A DNA stretch of 22,426 nt from Clostridiales bacterium (GTDB lineage Bacteria > Bacillota > Clostridia > Tissierellales > Sedimentibacteraceae), in the NCBI GenBank assembly GCA_003487955.1, contig DNNJ01000182.1, positions 934 to 23,359 of the forward strand, in the 5' to 3' direction. The notes beneath the pieces are model-generated. The model had not been told where the DNA came from. It saw only the letters and a list, made by a program, of their open reading frames with translations, and did not search any database. This document shows positions 1 to 8,571 of this stretch, in pieces. Both the position numbers and the translations under genes were made by a program. Positions within the stretch are counted from its first letter, which is position 1. Each line of letters starts with the position of its first letter.

Positions 1-17
1 TTCTTTCTTTGAGCCAT
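1..17 (-). CDS. 5' end of an unidentified gene (partial, runs off the left edge)
   Basis: Only the first codons are in the window. They read Met-Ala-Gln-Arg-Lys on the minus strand, from an ATG at 15-17. The start is supported by a GAGGAG ribosome binding site at 27-32, nine bases upstream, and by a well-formed promoter at 125-153. The gene therefore appears to be transcribed separately from the EPS operon that ends at 211. Five residues are too few to name a product. Confidence 0.6.
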
Positions 18-124
18 TGGGTTTCTCTCCTCTTTAAATGCCTTCTCATCATTCATTTTAACGGAGTTCCAGTGGCTTTTCTTCGCCTTAAATTGCAAAC
101 TTTATTATACGCTATCGAAAGGAA

Positions 125-153
125 ATTATATAAGATTAACCTTCTGATGTTAA
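125..153 (-). promoter_or_regulatory. Sigma-A-type promoter for the gene at the left edge
   Basis: On the minus strand there is a -35 TTAACA at 148-153 (one mismatch to TTGACA). A 17-base spacer and a perfect -10 TATAAT at 125-130 follow. A second TATAAT at 104-109 has no matching -35. Transcription would begin near 118 and leave a leader of about 100 bases before the ATG at 17. The promoter lies just after the VanZ-like stop codon at 211, so it separates the next gene from the EPS operon. Confidence 0.6.
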
Positions 154-210
154 ACGACACATTCGCTTTACATAAAAACAAAATAGCTTTTCTACCTAAT
201 TATTATGCTT

Positions 211-645
211 CTATGAAGATTTCACCAGTATGTAAATCAACATACCAACTACGCAACCTGAGAAGTCGATTAAAACATCAAGCACATTGCTTGTCCTTCC
301 ATCGAAAAACATTTGAACCGTTTCGTCTGCAACTGGAACAGCAAGGAACAAAAAAAGTTCGAAAAATATATGGGATTTTAAGCTTTTCCATATGATCCGC
401 GTTGTAATAGTTAAAATATTGCCAAATATAAAGTACTCAGTAAAATGTGCCATTTTTCTAACCATGAACTGCGTAAAAACAATGTGCAAGCCTAATCTTC
501 TGGATAGGTAATTAAGCGCATCCATAACCATGCCACTTTGCTTATCTGACTGAGTGAGAGAATGCATCGAATTATGAAAAATCCAAAAGCATACCACGCA
601 ACATATCAATACTATAATATTTCCTTTTACATTTTGTTTTTTCAT
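211..645 (-). CDS. VanZ-like membrane protein
   Basis: This 144-residue protein fits the VanZ family. It has about four predicted membrane helices, the first at roughly residues 9-28. The family signature includes Arg63-Lys64-Met65-Ala66-His67-Phe68 followed by Glu70-Tyr71, then Asp107-Glu108 and Gln111, a Gly-Arg pair at 115-116 and Asp-rich residues near 122-127. VanZ proteins are known for low-level teicoplanin resistance, but the biochemical role is unsettled and many copies sit in cell-envelope loci. The ATG has an AAGGA site eight bases upstream. It is the last gene of the EPS operon, 51 bases after the Fe-S protein. Resistance is not implied by sequence alone; a role in polymer anchoring or envelope processing is an inference. 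Confidence 0.85.
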   Translation of the reverse strand: MKKQNVKGNIIVLICCVVCFWIFHNSMHSLTQSDKQSGMVMDALNYLSRRLGLHIVFTQFMVRKMAHFTEYFIFGNILTITTRIIWKSLKSHIFFELFLFLAVPVADETVQMFFDGRTSNVLDVLIDFSGCVVGMLIYILVKSS

Positions 646-696
646 TCAGCAATTCCTTTTTAATTTCTTTAGAATGACTCAATAAGCTATAAAATT

Positions 697-1893
697 TTAT
701 TTTCTTAAAGTGCTTTTTAACAATTTGTATGGTCTTTTTAGACATGTAGGTAAAGCCTGCTTTAATGTTGCATAAGCATATTGTCGCCAATAGTATTTTT
801 TCCAAAGTGATACAACAGACTCAAAGTTACCTTTTCGTGAGGCTGATAAATAAGCTTCACGCATATTATTCATTTTTGTTGGGTAAAGTAGTTGTAAATT
901 CTCCGCAGAAGCCTCTTCAAATGTAGCTTCTATGTAGAAAAGCCACTTTTGTAAGTTTGAAAAAACTGAACGTGCCTTTTTACTATTTACCATTAGTAAT
1001 GACACACCACCATCACTCAAAAATCCAGGGTGTGAGTTTTCAATACCCCAAAAATCTCCTATAGTAAAGTCACCTTCTCGATTAGGAGAAGCATATAAGC
1101 ACTTATAGCAGCAAATACGATATATAGAACCAGAAAGAAACAAATTATAATATGGACTTTGATCCGGTATAAAAGTTTTAGTTTTGATTTTTTTACCCTT
1201 TTTAATTTTGACCGAAGATGTAAATCCCCATCCACCTTTTGCTTTGTCACGGAATATGAAAGAGAGTACTTTGCCATTATAATGTTTTTCAATCCAACTA
1301 ATATATTTTTTGAAAAATATTGGACTTGGAACACCATGGCAAATAAGATCTACCGTCAAGAGATTCGTGTAATCCTTTTTAAGAAAAGCTTTCAGCCCAG
1401 CTATTTCGCATGGTGTTCCAGTATAAAGAACATATATGCCCTTTTCAAGCAATCCTTTTGCTACAGTAAATGTATTGCCAGTATCACTTTGAACATACTT
1501 TGACCCTTTTAAAAGTTCTAAATTCTCTTTTTTACAGATACGAATATGGCGTGCCGTTAGATCTTTGTCATATACACATCCAAATACTGCTCCTCCTTTT
1601 TCTAAAACGTATTCCGCAATTGCTGTAAAAGCACCACCCGAACTACTTTCAAGAAGTTTTTGCTTATCCTTTAATTTTACTGCATAAACAGATGATTTTT
1701 TTGTCTTAACATCGGTAGCGTATGTATTTGATGGGCATCTTCTTGCGCATAACCCACACTGTATACATTTCTTTTCATCGATTGTAGGATATAAAAAGCC
1801 ATCATTATCCATAGCCATTGAAATACATTTGCTTGGACAAAGCTGTTCACAAGCGCGGCATCCTGTACAATGTGTGACGTCAGTAATTTTCAT
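697..1893 (-). CDS. 4Fe-4S protein of the FrhB/FdhB (coenzyme F420 hydrogenase beta subunit-like) family
   Basis: This 398-residue soluble protein begins with two ferredoxin-type Cys clusters: Cys9, Cys12, Cys15, Cys19 and Cys43, Cys46, Cys49, Cys53. Each can bind a 4Fe-4S cluster. The rest resembles the FrhB_FdhB N- and C-terminal domains, with a Ser-Ser-Gly-Gly-Ala stretch near residue 84, a Gly-Thr-Pro-Cys segment near 159, and further Cys residues around 260-265. The family includes F420- and flavin-dependent reductases. Members are common in EPS loci of Clostridia and Bacteroidetes, often beside polysaccharide pyruvyl transferases, and their reaction there is largely unknown. The start overlaps the Wzx stop codon (ATGA), so translation is probably coupled. 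A reductive sugar modification is plausible but unproven. Confidence 0.82.
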   Translation of the reverse strand: MKITDVTHCTGCRACEQLCPSKCISMAMDNDGFLYPTIDEKKCIQCGLCARRCPSNTYATDVKTKKSSVYAVKLKDKQKLLESSSGGAFTAIAEYVLEKGGAVFGCVYDKDLTARHIRICKKENLELLKGSKYVQSDTGNTFTVAKGLLEKGIYVLYTGTPCEIAGLKAFLKKDYTNLLTVDLICHGVPSPIFFKKYISWIEKHYNGKVLSFIFRDKAKGGWGFTSSVKIKKGKKIKTKTFIPDQSPYYNLFLSGSIYRICCYKCLYASPNREGDFTIGDFWGIENSHPGFLSDGGVSLLMVNSKKARSVFSNLQKWLFYIEATFEEASAENLQLLYPTKMNNMREAYLSASRKGNFESVVSLWKKYYWRQYAYATLKQALPTCLKRPYKLLKSTLRK

Positions 1894-3308
1894 TTAATTG
1901 ATTTCTCCTTTATGGCTTTCCATAACATATGCATTTTTGCATTATAAAGTTTCCACACACGAACAAGGCAAAGTAAAAGCCATATAAGGTTAATCACTGG
2001 TTTACAAAATAAATATGTCACTATGCTAATTAAAATCCAAAAAGTTACACTCAATGATGTTTTAAGTGATAGATTAAATCCTATTTCTCTTTTGAGGATT
2101 ACAGCACGTATTGCAATATTAAGCAGAAAGCTTAAAAATATAGACAGATTAGCGCCGTCTAAGCCCAGCCAACGAATGAGTGGATAGCATAGTGCTAAGT
2201 TAAAAAGGCAGGAAATCACCATTGACTTAAAAATAGCTTTTGTATCTTTTAAAGCATAAAAAATGTTTCCAATAAAAGTCGAATATGCGGCAGTCATTGC
2301 TACCAGCAAGAAAAGAGGTATCGTCTCTTTTGCTCTTTCATAAGCTCTATTAACTAAAAATGGAAATAAAATATTTAATACAGGCAAAAGGAGAACTGTG
2401 CCAGTACCAAGAAACAAAAGATATTGCTGGCAGGCATTAGAATAAAATTTGCCATTGCTTTTATCATCTACTTGTCGGGAAAATGAGATGTCTTGCCATG
2501 CATAAACAAAGCAGCCAGTTATGAGGGAAATAATTGCGCCAAACTTATTTCCAACCGCATAAATCCCGTTTGCAGTATCCCCCATTATAGTATTAATTAC
2601 AACTCGATTAAAGCCTGTAAGCAGCCAGTAGGAAACGGAATTTACACAAAGTGGCAATGTATAAAAAAACATTTGTTTTGTCAGCGCATGAGCCGTTTTC
2701 TGAAGATGCGACCTGCTTAGCAATTTTACTTTAAATTCCAAATAAATAATTTGTGCCACGTTTCCAATAATTGTAGAAACATACAAAGAAGAGAAATTGT
2801 AACCAAGTTTCACAATAAAAATAAGGTTCAGGAAAACTGTAATCAGGGTATTTATAATTCCTGAAATTGCAAATTCAACGTTCTTACCGAATCCTCTTGC
2901 AATAAAATCATACATACTTTGTATATTTGAAAAAAGGCCATATAGCAAAATCCACCCAAGGTAGCGAATATCTGTTAAGCATGCTAATACAGTTCCTAAG
3001 ATTGCGTAGCACAAAGAAGAAAAGCCAAAAATATGCCATCCTGATTGTATGGCCTTATATTTATAAGTTTCGCTGTTGCTGTCGTACATAAACCGCATTA
3101 CACTTGTCCATACGTCAAAAAATAGCATCGACGAAACAACAGTAATATATGTTATTGATAAATCATAATATCCATAATCTGCAGGGGCAATGTATTTTGT
3201 ATAAACCGGTAACATGAAAAAAACGATGGCTTTTGACAAAATACTTCCTACGAAAAAAATACCAGAAGACTTCACAAATTTTATTACCGAATTTTTTTCC
3301 TGTTTCAT
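1890..3308 (-). CDS. Polysaccharide flippase, Wzx-like (MOP superfamily)
   Basis: This 472-residue protein is hydrophobic along its whole length, with about 12-14 membrane helices. That fits the Polysacc_synt/Wzx group, which moves undecaprenyl-linked repeat units across the membrane. The N-terminus has the usual pattern of a short basic stretch, then Gly-Ser-hydrophobic residues and a Pro-Val-Tyr-Thr-Lys-Tyr motif near residues 34-39. The ATG has a GGAG site nine bases upstream and begins 17 bases after the pyruvyl-transferase gene. Its 3' end overlaps the Fe-S gene by four bases. Together with the EpsG-like protein it makes this a Wzx/Wzy-type assembly system. Confidence 0.9.
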   Translation of the reverse strand: MKQEKNSVIKFVKSSGIFFVGSILSKAIVFFMLPVYTKYIAPADYGYYDLSITYITVVSSMLFFDVWTSVMRFMYDSNSETYKYKAIQSGWHIFGFSSLCYAILGTVLACLTDIRYLGWILLYGLFSNIQSMYDFIARGFGKNVEFAISGIINTLITVFLNLIFIVKLGYNFSSLYVSTIIGNVAQIIYLEFKVKLLSRSHLQKTAHALTKQMFFYTLPLCVNSVSYWLLTGFNRVVINTIMGDTANGIYAVGNKFGAIISLITGCFVYAWQDISFSRQVDDKSNGKFYSNACQQYLLFLGTGTVLLLPVLNILFPFLVNRAYERAKETIPLFLLVAMTAAYSTFIGNIFYALKDTKAIFKSMVISCLFNLALCYPLIRWLGLDGANLSIFLSFLLNIAIRAVILKREIGFNLSLKTSLSVTFWILISIVTYLFCKPVINLIWLLLCLVRVWKLYNAKMHMLWKAIKEKSIK

Positions 3309-3325
3309 TCACATATCTCCATTTA

Positions 3326-4432
3326 TCATTTCTTAATAGCTTTTGCCAAAAAAGCATCCGCCTTTTCTCGTTCCTTCGCTAATATTTCATTCACTGGGTG
3401 ATAGTCAATTATGCTCTCTGCCTGTTCAAAGTTGTCACAGTCAATAACTCTTCGATTTTCCAAACCTGTAAGCTGTAATATGCTTGCAAGCCTGCTGCTA
3501 AACTTTGGCGGGAAAAACACTGAAAATTGTTTATTAAAATTAATTGAAAATGCTGTGCCATGGAATGAATCTGTCATTATGTAATCTGCATAATAAAATA
3601 ACGAAATCCATTCCTCGACTGTTGGGCAGTACATTATGTGCCCAGGTTTTATAATGTGATAATAATCATACGACAAACGAATTAACTTTAATTTTTTTTT
3701 GCGCGCAAAATTTTTAGCATAACTGTCAAAGTCACGGTTTTTATTAAGTTGATAAATCAATAGATATTCCTGACGAACTTGCCGCTTTGCCATAAGCCGT
3801 TTCCATTCATCTAATTTCAAAATCAAAGTAGGGTCTAATATTTGCACGCTATCTATTCCCATATTGCTTAATATGTCGGCCCCAGAATCTTCACGCACGG
3901 AAATCATGCTGTACTTTTGAAGTAAAGGTTTAGTCATGTTTTGTTCTTTTTCACTCAACTTAGATTTTCCAAAACTTGCTGCATAGGCAATGCGTTTTTT
4001 ACCTTTCGGGACGTATTCCAAAAAATATGGTCTTTCAATCCCGCCATTACAATCACTATTCCATACCTGGTCACTACCGGTGCAATAAATATCAGCCTGA
4101 GGAGGATTTGCTTTTAATTCTTCGTATGACAAGTAACGGTATGGCGTCAAATGAATATATTGTTTTAAAAACCGGTTAAAAACATGTATGCGTTTATGAA
4201 TAGAGGGATATTCAATTGTTTTATATATAAAGCGTGTAAAAGGATTTTGGTTCCATTTCTTTGAGTTTGACAGGAATGTATGTAAAAGATTATGATCTTG
4301 TGTATTTTTACGCCAGTAATCTACGAACTCAACTTCAACTTTCATATGTTCAAATTTTTTCTGTGTGGCGTATGTTTGAAGGACAGAGCCATAATTTTTG
4401 ACTGTGTGCAAAGTGATTACGCTTATTTTCAT
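3326..4432 (-). CDS. Polysaccharide pyruvyl transferase family protein (CsaB-like)
   Basis: This 368-residue protein matches the PS_pyruv_trans family, whose members transfer a ketal pyruvate from phosphoenolpyruvate to a sugar of a surface polymer. Visible signatures are the N-terminal Thr-x-x-Asn-Tyr-Gly-Ser-Val-Leu-Gln at about 11-20, Gly-Ser-Asp-Gln-Val-Trp-Asn at 119-125, the Ala-Ala-Ser-Phe-Gly run near 151-155, and Asp-Ser-Phe-His-Gly-Thr-Ala at 288-294. Length is normal for the family. The ATG is preceded by AAAGGAG. A gap of 104 bases separates it from the upstream GT2 gene and shows only a weak hairpin. The family assignment is firm; actual pyruvylation, rather than another transferase role, is inferred. 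Confidence 0.87.
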   Translation of the reverse strand: MKISVITLHTVKNYGSVLQTYATQKKFEHMKVEVEFVDYWRKNTQDHNLLHTFLSNSKKWNQNPFTRFIYKTIEYPSIHKRIHVFNRFLKQYIHLTPYRYLSYEELKANPPQADIYCTGSDQVWNSDCNGGIERPYFLEYVPKGKKRIAYAASFGKSKLSEKEQNMTKPLLQKYSMISVREDSGADILSNMGIDSVQILDPTLILKLDEWKRLMAKRQVRQEYLLIYQLNKNRDFDSYAKNFARKKKLKLIRLSYDYYHIIKPGHIMYCPTVEEWISLFYYADYIMTDSFHGTAFSINFNKQFSVFFPPKFSSRLASILQLTGLENRRVIDCDNFEQAESIIDYHPVNEILAKEREKADAFLAKAIKK

Positions 4433-4536
4433 ATTATGCTCCTTTACAATTTAATGAAAGCCATAGTTAAAATTTAAGCAAATTTAAATGCCCTAAAAGA
4501 TGAGCATTAAATATAAGTTATTTGAAAGTTTAATTT

Positions 4537-5499
4537 TTATCTTTTTAATAGACGAAAAATGCCTGTATAAAATGGTAAACTAAAGCGGAAAACGATAGCT
4601 TGCATTTTTTTGAAAGCACTAATGTATTTGCTATTTATAATATTTTTCATTTTAGTTTTAACATTATATTTCATTGAATTTTTAAGAGCTGTTTCACATT
4701 TTTTATGATATTTAATATATTGATTGTAAACTCCAATATTTGCAAATGCGAATGCGGACGCCGCTTCATCTATAATAGAAGGGTAATTCTTTATTGCAAA
4801 TTCCAGTAACTTTTCACTTGCATCGATAGGGGCATTACTAATGTTGTGATTTCGTGATATACTATTTTTTCGCTGGAAATAATAATAAAGTGGAGTAGAA
4901 TCATATACGATATTTCTCGCACTGTCAAATAGTTTATACATTATGTACCAGTCTTCACATATTGTTTTTTTGGGAAAACGTATGGATGAAAATAATGTTC
5001 TTTTATAGAGCCTGTCGCAGCTGGAAGTATCAAAATAGCGCAAACTACACATTCTACGAATGGCACCTTCACTGTCCATCTTGAAATGGACAATATTTTT
5101 GCAATTTTTTGTTTTAGTTTCGCCATTTTCATAAACTATATATCTTCCACAGATTGCAATATCTGCATCATCTTTCAGCATCATATCATATAAATGCTCA
5201 TACATATTTGGATCTATATAATCGTCACTATCAATAAATCCTAAAAGAGAGCCTCTTGCAAGGTTAATACCGGCATTCCGTGCTATGGATAAGCCACTAT
5301 GCTTTTCATGAATTACAAATATTCTTGAATCCTGGCGTGTAAAATTATCGCATATTTCTGGACATCTATCAGGTGATTCATCATCTACTAATATGATTTC
5401 AATATTTTGGTACGTCTGCGACAAAATACTATTAATACATCTTGTCAAATATTTTTCAACCCCATACACCGGCACAATTATAGAAATAAGCGGTTGCAT
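4537..5499 (-). CDS. Family 2 glycosyltransferase
   Basis: This 320-residue GT-A-fold transferase starts with the typical strand Ile-Ser-Ile-Ile-Val-Pro-Val-Tyr. It carries Asp-Asp-Glu-Ser-Pro-Asp at 39-44 (nucleotide site), an Ile-Asp-Ser-Asp-Asp metal-binding motif near 89-93 and a Glu-Asp pair in the Cys-Glu-Asp-Trp segment (probable catalytic base). The chosen ATG at 5497-5499 directly precedes the conserved fold and has a GAGGTG site upstream, which overlaps the stop codon of the EpsG-like gene. A longer reading from 5556 adds 19 residues that overlap that gene and lack homology character. It probably adds one sugar of the repeat unit at the cytoplasmic face. Donor and acceptor cannot be read from sequence. 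It is clearly AT-rich compared with the regulatory genes upstream. Confidence 0.88.
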   Translation of the reverse strand: MQPLISIIVPVYGVEKYLTRCINSILSQTYQNIEIILVDDESPDRCPEICDNFTRQDSRIFVIHEKHSGLSIARNAGINLARGSLLGFIDSDDYIDPNMYEHLYDMMLKDDADIAICGRYIVYENGETKTKNCKNIVHFKMDSEGAIRRMCSLRYFDTSSCDRLYKRTLFSSIRFPKKTICEDWYIMYKLFDSARNIVYDSTPLYYYFQRKNSISRNHNISNAPIDASEKLLEFAIKNYPSIIDEAASAFAFANIGVYNQYIKYHKKCETALKNSMKYNVKTKMKNIINSKYISAFKKMQAIVFRFSLPFYTGIFRLLKR

Positions 5500-5512
5500 C
5501 AAAAAAAGCACC

Positions 5513-6631
5513 TCATCTATCAAAAATTGTCTGATATGGCAGCACAGTATTAGCATTCTTTATGCCTACTGTATAGAGAAAATACAAAAAGTAAATAATT
5601 ACAATAGCGAGTTCAATAATCGACTTTATATTTTGGTCCTTTTCTTGCTCAGCAGCCATAGGGACTAAAAAAATCTGGCCATAGAAAAAAGCAAAAAATA
5701 GCCTTGGAGCCAATGGGAACAAACCAAAACACAATGAAAAAATAGCAGCAACAATCTGCATATTTAAAAATATACGATATTTTATATTATTAAAGTCCTT
5801 GTTCCTTCTACCTAAATATAAATAGTAATATGCAAAAATAATAATTACAAAGTTAATTGTAGGTATTATAATACCATATTTATTTGTATCATATTTGCTG
5901 CCGATATAAGCAGAATATTTGGTATAGCTTATGATATAGTAAATGATTTTTTTTAAAAAAGGTAAAATTGCAGCCGAAATGCCTAATAATAACACTGTTT
6001 TAACAAAAGGCAGTGCTAATCTTCCAATAAAATAAAAAGGTATATAAATTAAAGCTATCAGATGGACTGTTGAAGCTATTAAGATCCAAAATAAATACCT
6101 TTTAAAATCTTTTTTTTCTATATATTGAATAGCGTAAAGAAAAATAGAAGTTGCTATGCATTGGCGAACAGCATTCATTGAATAAAAATAAAATCCAGAG
6201 GTGACTAAAATAAATAAGCTGAAAGTTGGACTAGGTGATTGACTATAGATCGCTTTATAAGTAAAAAAGCAAAATAAAAAGGCTGTAATAATAAAGAGAC
6301 CCGCATAGTCTTTTGTGAAAATTAAAACAAATTTATTAATTAGTTTAAAACCAATCTCAAAGTTCTTATAATTACGGCCTGAAGAAATGGTATTAAATCC
6401 TATACAATACGTCCCATTATAGTCTTTCCCAACATTAAACCGGAAAGCGGATACAAAAAATAATGGCAAAAATGATAAAGTCATAAATATATGCTTGGCT
6501 ATTTTGTATGAAGATCTTTCACTGCTAATTTTAATATAAGTACTGCCACTCAATGAATAAGTTTTTATCCTATTTTTTGAAATAGCTGCAAACATTACTG
6601 ACAAAAGCATCGCACAAATATAAATTATCAT
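5513..6631 (-). CDS. EpsG family membrane protein, probable Wzy-type polymerase
   Basis: This 372-residue protein has about 9-11 predicted membrane helices. The EpsG-like features near the N-terminus are a Phe-Arg-Phe-Asn-Val-Gly-Lys-Asp-Tyr segment at about 62-71 and the conserved Arg-Gln-x-Ile-Ala motif in the middle (Asn-Ala-Val-Arg-Gln-Cys-Ile-Ala). EpsG of Bacillus subtilis and its relatives fill the polymerase slot in EPS loci, joining repeat units outside the membrane. The start overlaps the GT4 stop codon by four bases (ATGA), and the stop lies 13 bases before the next GT2 start. It is the only plausible polymerase in the locus. Base composition is very AT-rich, as is usual for repeat-unit-specific genes. 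Confidence 0.83.
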   Translation of the reverse strand: MIIYICAMLLSVMFAAISKNRIKTYSLSGSTYIKISSERSSYKIAKHIFMTLSFLPLFFVSAFRFNVGKDYNGTYCIGFNTISSGRNYKNFEIGFKLINKFVLIFTKDYAGLFIITAFLFCFFTYKAIYSQSPSPTFSLFILVTSGFYFYSMNAVRQCIATSIFLYAIQYIEKKDFKRYLFWILIASTVHLIALIYIPFYFIGRLALPFVKTVLLLGISAAILPFLKKIIYYIISYTKYSAYIGSKYDTNKYGIIIPTINFVIIIFAYYYLYLGRRNKDFNNIKYRIFLNMQIVAAIFSLCFGLFPLAPRLFFAFFYGQIFLVPMAAEQEKDQNIKSIIELAIVIIYFLYFLYTVGIKNANTVLPYQTIFDR

Positions 6632-7743
6632 TTTAAAACACCATTTATATTATATTGCTCGAGATAAAAATTTTCCATCACTTTTGCGAGAGCATTTATA
6701 TCATAACCTGCTTTTATAATATCATGTGAAGTATCTCTGCGTATTTTATATGTTGCTTGATGCAAAATGCATTCTGCCCATTCCTTCGCCGAACTGTTCA
6801 GCGATTCAAATGTTACAAGGTCTGTTATTTTTGCTTCCCTTGTAACTGTATCAGAAAATACACATGGAAGACCGGCAGCTTGAGCTTCAATTCCAACGAC
6901 TGGAAGCCCTTCAAATATTGATGGCAAAACGAAGACATCCATAGCCTGGTAAAGTTTGTTTACATCAGAACGCACTCCTAAAAAACGCACCGCATCACCT
7001 AATCCAAGTAGATCCACTTTATTACGAACTTGTGCTTCTGTTTCACCAGCTCCAATTAGCAAAAGGACTGAATCCTTTTTAAGCTTTAAAATTTCAGAAA
7101 AAATATCTAATAAAAACATATGATTCTTTTGAGTATTGAATCGCCCAATATGTCCTACAACGAACTTGTCCTCTACGGCTAATTGGCCGCGCATTTCTTG
7201 GCGCACATTTAAATTAAACCGAAATTTATCAATATCAATAGCATTTGGAATCACCTTATAATTTTCGTTACCAAACAAAAATTTTCCTGCCATTTCAGAG
7301 CATGAAAAACGAATATTGGCATTTTTTTTTGCAAATTTAGATAAGAATAATTTACAACACCCTTTCATTGTATTTTCCGTATTAGAATTGTGGCTGTGTA
7401 TAATGCGAATAGGTATTTTATGCTTCTTCGCTACGTATAAATAAATAAAAGCAAGGCTCGCCATATGTCCATGAATAACTTTATATTCCGGATGTTCTCT
7501 GAAAAGGCGATTCAGATCCCGTACATACTTGAAAACACGATTATCCTCACGCACTGAAAATCGATAAATCTTACCACCTAAATGCTCAATTTCATCATCA
7601 AAAAAACAATGTTTATTATAATGAACCAAAAAATCAAATTGCACTTCATTCCTGTCGATATGACGATATACATTCATTATAAAGCTCTCAAGACCGCCTG
7701 CCTGCATATTGGGTATAACTTGTAAAACTCTAATTGGTTTCAT
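6628..7743 (-). CDS. Family 4 glycosyltransferase (GT-B fold, EpsF-like)
   Basis: This 371-residue protein has the two Rossmann-like halves of a GT-B enzyme. The first opens with Val-Leu-Gln-Val-Ile-Pro-Asn-Met-Gln-Ala-Gly-Gly-Leu-Glu at 6-19, the glycine-rich acceptor loop. The second has Val-Gly-His-Ile-Gly-Arg-Phe at 196-202 and the nucleotide-sugar motif Glu-x7-Glu at Glu278 and Glu286. Retaining enzymes of this group transfer hexoses to the growing lipid-linked unit. The ATG lies three bases after the stop of the preceding GT2, so the genes are cotranscribed. The closest well-known relatives by layout are EpsF-type enzymes; the sugar is unknown. Confidence 0.9.
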   Translation of the reverse strand: MKPIRVLQVIPNMQAGGLESFIMNVYRHIDRNEVQFDFLVHYNKHCFFDDEIEHLGGKIYRFSVREDNRVFKYVRDLNRLFREHPEYKVIHGHMASLAFIYLYVAKKHKIPIRIIHSHNSNTENTMKGCCKLFLSKFAKKNANIRFSCSEMAGKFLFGNENYKVIPNAIDIDKFRFNLNVRQEMRGQLAVEDKFVVGHIGRFNTQKNHMFLLDIFSEILKLKKDSVLLLIGAGETEAQVRNKVDLLGLGDAVRFLGVRSDVNKLYQAMDVFVLPSIFEGLPVVGIEAQAAGLPCVFSDTVTREAKITDLVTFESLNSSAKEWAECILHQATYKIRRDTSHDIIKAGYDINALAKVMENFYLEQYNINGVLK

Positions 7744-7746
7744 AAC

Positions 7747-8568
7747 TCACCTTAAGAAATATTTGTAAAATTTTATACGCAAAGAGTTTGGTAGTAAGCA
7801 CACAACTGTTTGACCTCCAGCACTTATAATATAATCTTTCAATGAATAATAGCCATTTTTATATTGCTTACTCTTGAACTGTAACGCTATTTTCAGATAG
7901 GAAATTCCGCCTCTCCGTTTAAAAAATTCATTATTAACCCGCATAAAATATAATGGCTTTTGAATATTGTAGGCTTCAGCATGATTCTTTAACATTCTAA
8001 TGAAGAGATCATAATCTTCAAAGAATGGCACATTATGATAATTTCCGCAACTTAAAACTGAACTTTTTTTATATATTACTGTGGGATGTAGTAGTGCACA
8101 CCTTCTGCGCATAAAGGCATTAATTTCATACGATTTTTCTGGTACTTTGTGAATTGAAATAATATTATTAATATCATTTTGGAATTCTGCTTCAAAGCAG
8201 CCAACAATATCTAATGCAGGTTGGGCTTTGAAGCATCTTAGCTCTTCTTCGCAACGCTTTGGGGCAGAATAATCATCTGAGTCCATTCTTGCGATAAGTT
8301 CATATTTGCATTTTTGTATTCCAATTGCTAACGCAGACCCTAATCCAACATTTTTTGCAAGTGGAACAATGTGGAATATATTCGGATATTTTTTTTCAAA
8401 ATTTCCAACAACATATTTTAAATTATCCGGAAGCGGACCATCTTCAACCAAGACGAATTCTGACGGTGCCATTGTCTGGTTAAGCATACTTTCTATACTA
8501 AGTTTCAAATATTCTGGCTTTTCTTTTTTATAAACAGACATTAACACAGAATAACCGGCATATTCCAT
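7747..8568 (-). CDS. Family 2 glycosyltransferase (AmsE/EpsE-like)
   Basis: This 273-residue protein begins with Tyr-Ser-Val-Leu-Met-Ser-Val-Tyr, followed by a Glu-x-Leu-x-x-Ser-Ile-Glu-Ser-Met helix. It has Val-Glu-Asp-Gly at 41-44, Arg-Met-Asp-Ser-Asp-Asp at 94-99 (metal and nucleotide binding) and Phe-Glu-Asp-Tyr-Asp-Leu at 183-188 (likely catalytic). This is the pattern of the amylovoran AmsE-like subgroup. The AAAGGAG site upstream of the ATG lies inside the last codons of the sugar-transferase gene. It probably adds an early sugar to the lipid-linked primer. Substrate is not deducible. Confidence 0.88.
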   Translation of the reverse strand: MEYAGYSVLMSVYKKEKPEYLKLSIESMLNQTMAPSEFVLVEDGPLPDNLKYVVGNFEKKYPNIFHIVPLAKNVGLGSALAIGIQKCKYELIARMDSDDYSAPKRCEEELRCFKAQPALDIVGCFEAEFQNDINNIISIHKVPEKSYEINAFMRRRCALLHPTVIYKKSSVLSCGNYHNVPFFEDYDLFIRMLKNHAEAYNIQKPLYFMRVNNEFFKRRGGISYLKIALQFKSKQYKNGYYSLKDYIISAGGQTVVCLLPNSLRIKFYKYFLR

Positions 8569-8571
8569 CTA

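Noticed and set aside
9..395. 128-codon frame on the plus strand
   Set aside because: It lies antisense to the VanZ-like gene and crosses the promoter at 125-153. It has no ribosome site and no recognisable motif.
4433..4536. Possible terminator between the GT2 and pyruvyl-transferase genes
   Set aside because: Only a five-base AATGC/GCATT stem with no T-run is visible; this is weak in AT-rich DNA.
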